Below are positions 59,616 through 64,000 of a DNA stretch of 64,000 bases, piece by piece. Every line of letters starts with the position of its first letter. The stretch's first letter is position 1. This DNA is from PGZG01 sp046292765. Its GTDB lineage: Bacteria > Pseudomonadota > Gammaproteobacteria > Pseudomonadales > Alcanivoracaceae. The stretch lies in assembly GCA_046292765.1 (NCBI GenBank), contig JBKBQA010000002.1:186001-250000 (forward strand), in the 5' to 3' direction. Below the pieces are notes generated by a model. The model ran no database searches. It was not told where the DNA came from and saw nothing but the letters and a program-made list of their open reading frames with translations. The translations under genes were made by a program, and so were the position numbers.

Positions 59616-61714
59616 TCTTCTTCGATGAGTGCCAGCAAATTAACAAGTTTATTGAAGAGCGTGATGAGGCTTCAGCAAGGAACTACTTGATAAAGCTTCT
59701 TGATCTGCACGAGAGAGAAAATCTTCAGTATGGAGAGATGGTAAATTATTTTATTAGGATTTTGGGGTTGTATCCGTATATCCAATATGAATCAGCGTCT
59801 TGGCAGGAGCGTATCGTTTATGATTCCTTTAGGGTCGACATCGGCAGTAAAGAGAGTGTCACCCTTCACAGAGAGCAGTCGTCTATTCTGAAAAGGCTTT
59901 TGGATGGTGAAAATATAGCTGTTAGTGCTCCGACAAGTTTCGGGAAGAGCTTTATTATTGATTCGTATATTTCAATAAAAAATCCGAAAAATGTTGTGAT
60001 AATAGTTCCTACCATCGCTCTTACTGATGAAACTCGTCGTAGGCTTCAGGCCAAGTTCTCCAATAAGTACAGAATAATTACTACTTCTGATGTTCCACTA
60101 TCCGATAAAAATATTTTTATATTTCCACAGGAAAGAGCAATTTCATATGCCGAAAAAATAGATCATATCGATATATTAATTGTGGATGAGTTTTATAAGG
60201 CAAGTTTAAAGTTCGACAAAGATAGATCTCCATCTCTTATTAGGGCAATCCTCAGGATGGAAGGTAAGTCCTCTCAAAGATACTTCTTGGCTCCCAATAT
60301 TTCAGATCTAAAAGATAGCATCTTTACAAAGGGTATGGATTTTATATCGCTAAATTTCAATACTGTATTTTTAGAGCAAAAAAGGCTCTATGAAAGTATA
60401 GGCGGCGATGAGGCGAAGAAGAGTAAGGCTTTGGTCGATATTCTTAGTTCAACTGACGGAAAGACCCTTATATATGCTGGGACATTTACCAATATTGACA
60501 TTGTCTCTACTGTGATTATGTCCGAAATGGAAGAGTCTTCCAGCGGGCTAATATCTATGTTTGGTTCTTGGTTGACAAAAAATTATTCTCTCAATTGGAG
60601 TCTTACCAGGCTTGTTAGTAGATCAACTGGAATTCATAACGGCAGGCTTCATCGATCATTAGGGCAGATTCAGATTAGGCTTTTTGAAGAGGTCGATGGA
60701 TTAAAGAATATGGTCTCTACTTCATCAATTATAGAAGGGGTTAATACTTCGGCTGAGAATGTTGTTCTATGGAGCAATTTGAGTGGAAGGGGAAGGGCCA
60801 AGATTAATGATTTTACTTATAAAAATATAATTGGCCGAGGCGGGCGAATGTTTAAGCATTTTGTAGGTAAGATCTATATATTGGAAAAGCCGCCGCTAGA
60901 TTCTCATATTCAGCTTGAGCTTGATATTCCGGATGAACTTGTTGGCGACATGGATGGCAGGATTGATAGCAATGATCTGACTAGAGAGCAAATTGCAAAA
61001 ATTATTTCTTATAAAGAGGAAATGTCCTACTTATTTGGTGAAGAGATGTATGCTCGGATTCAGAAAGAGGGGGTTTTTCAAAGCAGTGATTCATACTTTA
61101 TTCTTGGTTTGGCTAGGCAGATAAAAGATGACCCTGATACTTGGGCCGGAATAGGCTATCTGAATTCTTCTGACGTGTCACAATGGGGCCCTACTTTGTA
61201 TAAGGCCTTGGGCTGTAAGAATGTTGCTGGCGTTCCATACTCCAAGTTTGTCGAGTTTGTTAAGATTTTGTCAAATAACTGGGCCATGTCTATTCCTGAG
61301 ATTCTGAAAAAATTGGAAGAGCATGACGTTGGAATTGATGAGTTTTTTCAGCTTGAGAGAAATGTTACTTTTGGACTCTCTTCTCTATTGGGTGACATAA
61401 ATACCGTAAATCTTCTTCTATCGGGTGGTGATGCGATAGATATTTCCTCTTTTGTTAGCAGAGCATCTCATGCATTTCTGCCTAGAGTGGTTTATGAGCT
61501 TGAGGAGTATGGGTTGCCTAGAATGATATCTAGGAAAATTCAGCGGTCCGGTTTGTTAGATTTCGAAGGCGACAATATTGGTATATTAAATATTATTGAA
61601 ATGCTGAACGATTCTGAAAGAAGGGCTAAGATCGAAGCTCTCGACTCTCTTGATGCATTTGATGCATATATTTTGAGGTATTTTTTTGAAGGGATAGCTT
61701 TTCCTTCTTCATAG
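59612..61714 (+). CDS. hamB: Hachiman helicase HamB
   Basis: 700 residues from GTG 59612, which overlaps the hamA stop (GTGA) and has GGGGG upstream; a TTG at 59606 is less likely. Superfamily-2 helicase: Walker A SAPTSFGKS (about 105-113), Walker B VDEFYKAS (DEFYK instead of DEAD, characteristic of HamB), VIIVPTIALTDETRRRL, and the second lobe with STSSIIEGVNTSAENVV and NIIGRGGRMFKHFVGKIYIL. It senses DNA and gates the HamA nuclease. Very AT-rich, codon use unlike its neighbours. Ends 60 bases before a palindromic terminator shared with acnB. Confidence 0.92.
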   Translation: MIFFDECQQINKFIEERDEASARNYLIKLLDLHERENLQYGEMVNYFIRILGLYPYIQYESASWQERIVYDSFRVDIGSKESVTLHREQSSILKRLLDGENIAVSAPTSFGKSFIIDSYISIKNPKNVVIIVPTIALTDETRRRLQAKFSNKYRIITTSDVPLSDKNIFIFPQERAISYAEKIDHIDILIVDEFYKASLKFDKDRSPSLIRAILRMEGKSSQRYFLAPNISDLKDSIFTKGMDFISLNFNTVFLEQKRLYESIGGDEAKKSKALVDILSSTDGKTLIYAGTFTNIDIVSTVIMSEMEESSSGLISMFGSWLTKNYSLNWSLTRLVSRSTGIHNGRLHRSLGQIQIRLFEEVDGLKNMVSTSSIIEGVNTSAENVVLWSNLSGRGRAKINDFTYKNIIGRGGRMFKHFVGKIYILEKPPLDSHIQLELDIPDELVGDMDGRIDSNDLTREQIAKIISYKEEMSYLFGEEMYARIQKEGVFQSSDSYFILGLARQIKDDPDTWAGIGYLNSSDVSQWGPTLYKALGCKNVAGVPYSKFVEFVKILSNNWAMSIPEILKKLEEHDVGIDEFFQLERNVTFGLSSLLGDINTVNLLLSGGDAIDISSFVSRASHAFLPRVVYELEEYGLPRMISRKIQRSGLLDFEGDNIGILNIIEMLNDSERRAKIEALDSLDAFDAYILRYFFEGIAFPSS

Positions 61715-61772
61715 GAATTGCGTTTGATTTTATCATCTACTCTGTCTTTTTTTTTATGTTTGAATTGTCGAT

Positions 61773-61816
61773 GTGGAAATAAAAAGCCCGGCTTCCGCCG
61801 GGCTTTTTATTTCCAC
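61773..61816. terminator. Long bidirectional terminator between hamB and acnB
   Basis: A perfect 20-bp stem (61773-61792 with 61797-61816) with TTCC loop. The GC-rich core AAAAAGCCCGGC / GCCGGGCTTTTT has A- and T-runs on both flanks, so it terminates both hamB and acnB. GC core fits the host rather than the AT-rich hamB, so it probably belonged to acnB before. Confidence 0.9.
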
Positions 61817-61833
61817 CAAGATCAAGAACCCAA

Positions 61834-64000
61834 TCAGCTAACCTGAGCCACCAGAATCTGCACCTTGTCTGCCACGTCGGTATATTCCTTCATCTGATCG
61901 AAGTTCAGATAACGGTAGATATCCTTCGACATGGAGTCGATGGTGTCGGCGTACTGCATGTACTCTTCCACGGTCGGCAGTTTGCCGAGAATGGAAGCAA
62001 CAGACGCCAGTTCCGCAGAGGCCAGGTACACATCCGCGCCCTGACCGAGACGGTTCGGGAAGTTACGGGTGGAGGTGGACACCGCGGTGGACTTCGGCGC
62101 GATGCGTGCCTGGTTGCCCATGCACAGCGAGCAGCCGGGCATTTCGGTGCGGGCACCGGCGCGGCCGTAGATGTTGTAGTAGCCTTCTTCGGTCAGCTGG
62201 TGCTGGTCCATCTTGGTCGGCGGGGCGATCCACAGGCGGGTCGGCATGGCGCCGCTTTCCACTTTCTCCAGCAGTTTGCCGGCGGCGCGGAAGTGGCCGA
62301 TGTTGGTCATGCAGCTGCCGATGAACACTTCGTCGATCTTGGCGCCAGCAACGTCAGACAGCACCTTGGCGTCGTCCGGGTCGTTCGGGCAGCACAGTAC
62401 CGGCTCCTTGATCTGATCCATGTCGATTTCGATGACGGTGTGGTACTCGGCATCTTTGTCGGCGCGCATCAGTTTCGGGTTGGCCAGCCAGGCTTCCATG
62501 CCGCGGATACGACGCTCAATGGTGCGGGCATCGCCGTAACCATTGGCGATCATCCACTTCAGCATGGTGATGTTGGATTTCAGGTATTCGGTAACGCTGG
62601 TTTCCGACAGGGTGATGGAGCAACCCGCAGCGGAACGCTCGGCGGAGGCGTCAGACAGTTCGAATGCCTGCTCGACGGTCAGCTCTTCCAGACCTTCGAT
62701 TTCCAGTACACGACCGTTGAAGACGTTGACCTTGCCAGCTTTGGCAACGGTCAGGTGGCCTTCTTTGATGGCCTGCAACGGGATCGCATGGACCAGATCA
62801 CGCAGGGTGATGCCGCGCTGCATTTTGCCCTTGAAGCGCACCAGAACCGATTCCGGCATATCCAGCGGCATCACGCCGGTGGCGGCAGCAAAGGCCACCA
62901 GACCGGAGCCGGCCGGGAAGGAAATACCCAGCGGGAAACGGGTGTGCGAGTCGCCGCCGGTGCCGACGGTGTCGGGCAGCAGCATGCGGTTCAGCCAGCT
63001 GTGAATAATGCCGTCGCCCGGACGCAGTGATACACCGCCACGGTTCATGATGAAGTCCGGCAGGGTGTGGTGGGTTTCCACGTCAACCGGCTTCGGGTAG
63101 GCGGCGGTGTGACAGAACGACTGCATCACCAGATCGGCAGAGAAGCCGAGGCAGGCGAGGTCTTTCAGTTCGTCGCGGGTCATCGGGCCGGTGGTGTCCT
63201 GGGAGCCGACGGTGGTCATCTTCGGTTCGCAGTACATGCCCGGGCGCACGCCGGTCAGGCCGCAGGCCTTGCCGACCATTTTCTGGGCCAGGGTGAAGCC
63301 CTTGCCGGTGTCGGCCGGTTGCTCCGGCAGGCGGAACAGGGTGGAGGCGGGCAGGCCGAGGGACTCACGGGCTTTGGCGGTAAGGCCACGGCCGATGATC
63401 AGGTTGATCCGGCCGCCGGCGCGCACTTCGTCCAGAATCACGTCGGACTTGTGCTTGAATTCGGCAATCACTTTGCCGTCTTTTTCCACTTTGCCAGCGA
63501 ACGGATAGATGTCGATCACGTCGCCGGTGTTCATGTTGGACACATCACACTCGAACGGCAGGGCGCCGGAGTCTTCCATGGTGTTGAAGAAGATCGGCGC
63601 GATTTTGCTGCCGATGCAGACACCGCCGCCGCGCTTGTTCGGCACATACGGGAGGTCATCGCCGAAGTGCCACAGCACCGAGTTGGTGGCGGATTTACGG
63701 CTCGAGCCGGTACCGACCACGTCGCCCACGTAGGCAACCGGGTGGCCTTTGGCTTTCAGTTCGGCCATTTGTTTCAGTGGGCCGATTTCGCCGTCTTTCT
63801 CCGGGAAGATGCCGTCACGGGCATTCTTCAGCATGGCGTTGGCGTGCAGCGGCATGTCCGGGCGGCTCCAGGCGTCCTGGGCCGGGGACAGATCGTCGGT
63901 GTTGGTTTCGCCGGTCACCTTGAATACGGACATGGTGATTTTCTCGGCCAGATCCGGGCGGCTGGTGAACCACTCGGCGTCGGCCCAGCTTTGAATTACT
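61834..64000 (-). CDS. acnB: Aconitate hydratase B, 3' part (start beyond window)
   Basis: The frame is open to the window end; about 722 C-terminal residues are visible. Motifs: VTGETNTDDLSPAQDAWSRP, GSSRKSATNSVLWHFG, FSADLVMQSFCHTAAYPKPV, GGDSHTRFPLGISFPAGSGL, and the iron-sulfur cysteines in VLCCPNDPDDAKV, GSCMTNIGHFRAAGKLLEKV and PGCSLCMGNQARIA. AcnB interconverts citrate and isocitrate through aconitate in the TCA cycle and can also process 2-methylisocitrate. High GC, host-like codon use. Core gene, marks the right border of the accessory island. Confidence 0.96.
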   Translation of the reverse strand, partial: VIQSWADAEWFTSRPDLAEKITMSVFKVTGETNTDDLSPAQDAWSRPDMPLHANAMLKNARDGIFPEKDGEIGPLKQMAELKAKGHPVAYVGDVVGTGSSRKSATNSVLWHFGDDLPYVPNKRGGGVCIGSKIAPIFFNTMEDSGALPFECDVSNMNTGDVIDIYPFAGKVEKDGKVIAEFKHKSDVILDEVRAGGRINLIIGRGLTAKARESLGLPASTLFRLPEQPADTGKGFTLAQKMVGKACGLTGVRPGMYCEPKMTTVGSQDTTGPMTRDELKDLACLGFSADLVMQSFCHTAAYPKPVDVETHHTLPDFIMNRGGVSLRPGDGIIHSWLNRMLLPDTVGTGGDSHTRFPLGISFPAGSGLVAFAAATGVMPLDMPESVLVRFKGKMQRGITLRDLVHAIPLQAIKEGHLTVAKAGKVNVFNGRVLEIEGLEELTVEQAFELSDASAERSAAGCSITLSETSVTEYLKSNITMLKWMIANGYGDARTIERRIRGMEAWLANPKLMRADKDAEYHTVIEIDMDQIKEPVLCCPNDPDDAKVLSDVAGAKIDEVFIGSCMTNIGHFRAAGKLLEKVESGAMPTRLWIAPPTKMDQHQLTEEGYYNIYGRAGARTEMPGCSLCMGNQARIAPKSTAVSTSTRNFPNRLGQGADVYLASAELASVASILGKLPTVEEYMQYADTIDSMSKDIYRYLNFDQMKEYTDVADKVQILVAQVS

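Noticed and set aside
62200..63030. Plus-strand frame of 276 codons opposite acnB
   Set aside because: Shadow frame of acnB, whose motifs are beyond doubt.
1..64000. tRNA, rRNA, integrase, transposase or CRISPR near the island
   Set aside because: I looked for them as signs of mobility at 46.6-61.8 kb and elsewhere and saw none; a computed search would be needed to exclude small RNAs.

Overview
The window looks like a chromosomal segment of a marine or hydrocarbon-degrading gammaproteobacterium close to Alcanivorax. The clues are an AlkB-type alkane monooxygenase divergent from an AraC-family regulator, six AraC-type regulators in all, a YgiQ radical SAM enzyme, SelO, AcnB, a mostly high-GC background and a Pseudomonas-like REP element after hemH. 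The genus is inferred from gene content; no rRNA or tRNA was seen.

Layout. 1-2.5 kb: a LVIVP-repeat protein (cut by the window edge) translationally coupled to a five-haem cytochrome, then a lipoprotein. 2.5-18.5 kb: mostly chromosomal genes (YgiQ, a PF10118-type hydrolase divergent from an AraC regulator, a lipoprotein, a DUF945 protein, ferrochelatase, an EamA transporter, a phospholipase D/cardiolipin synthase, a GST-fold protein, a periplasmic solute-binding protein and an MltB-like transglycosylase). 18.5-22.5 kb: the alkane region (AraC regulator, alkB, GlxA-type regulator). 22.6-26.3 kb: a cytochrome c and a signalling cluster (histidine kinase, two sister response regulators, a Cys-rich protein). 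26.4-36.3 kb: SelO, an OmpA-family protein, a second AraC/PF10118 divergent pair with an SRPBCC protein, and an ackA-phosphoketolase operon with overlapping stop and start. 36.4-46.6 kb: a tiny exported peptide, a FAD monooxygenase, a membrane-anchored linalool dehydratase/isomerase-like protein, a secreted esterase with a membrane-anchored partner, two AraC regulators and a secreted beta-propeller-like protein.

46.6-61.8 kb is an accessory/defence island ending at acnB. It holds a MqsA-type orphan antitoxin, a Fic protein, a HigA antitoxin with only the tail of its toxin, a TumE/TumA-like pair with a shortened toxin, a SWIM-SNF2 ATPase, a PaeR7I (XhoI)-like restriction-modification pair with a frameshifted endonuclease, an antidote-type regulator beside a 28-residue RelE-like remnant, an antitoxin-tail gene, an apparently intact ParD/ParE-like pair, a PD-(D/E)xK-like protein of unknown function, a UvrD fragment, and an apparently intact, markedly AT-rich Hachiman (hamA-hamB) system. 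A 134-bp direct repeat (three mismatches), made of the 3' half of the tumA-like gene, brackets the SNF2 and restriction-modification genes.

The most striking pattern is that in the decayed modules it is the poisonous half (HigB, TumE, RelE, the endonuclease) that is broken while the protective half (HigA, TumA, antidote, methylase) stays open and intact. The right end is the 3' part of acnB, separated from hamB by a perfect 20-bp-stem bidirectional terminator.
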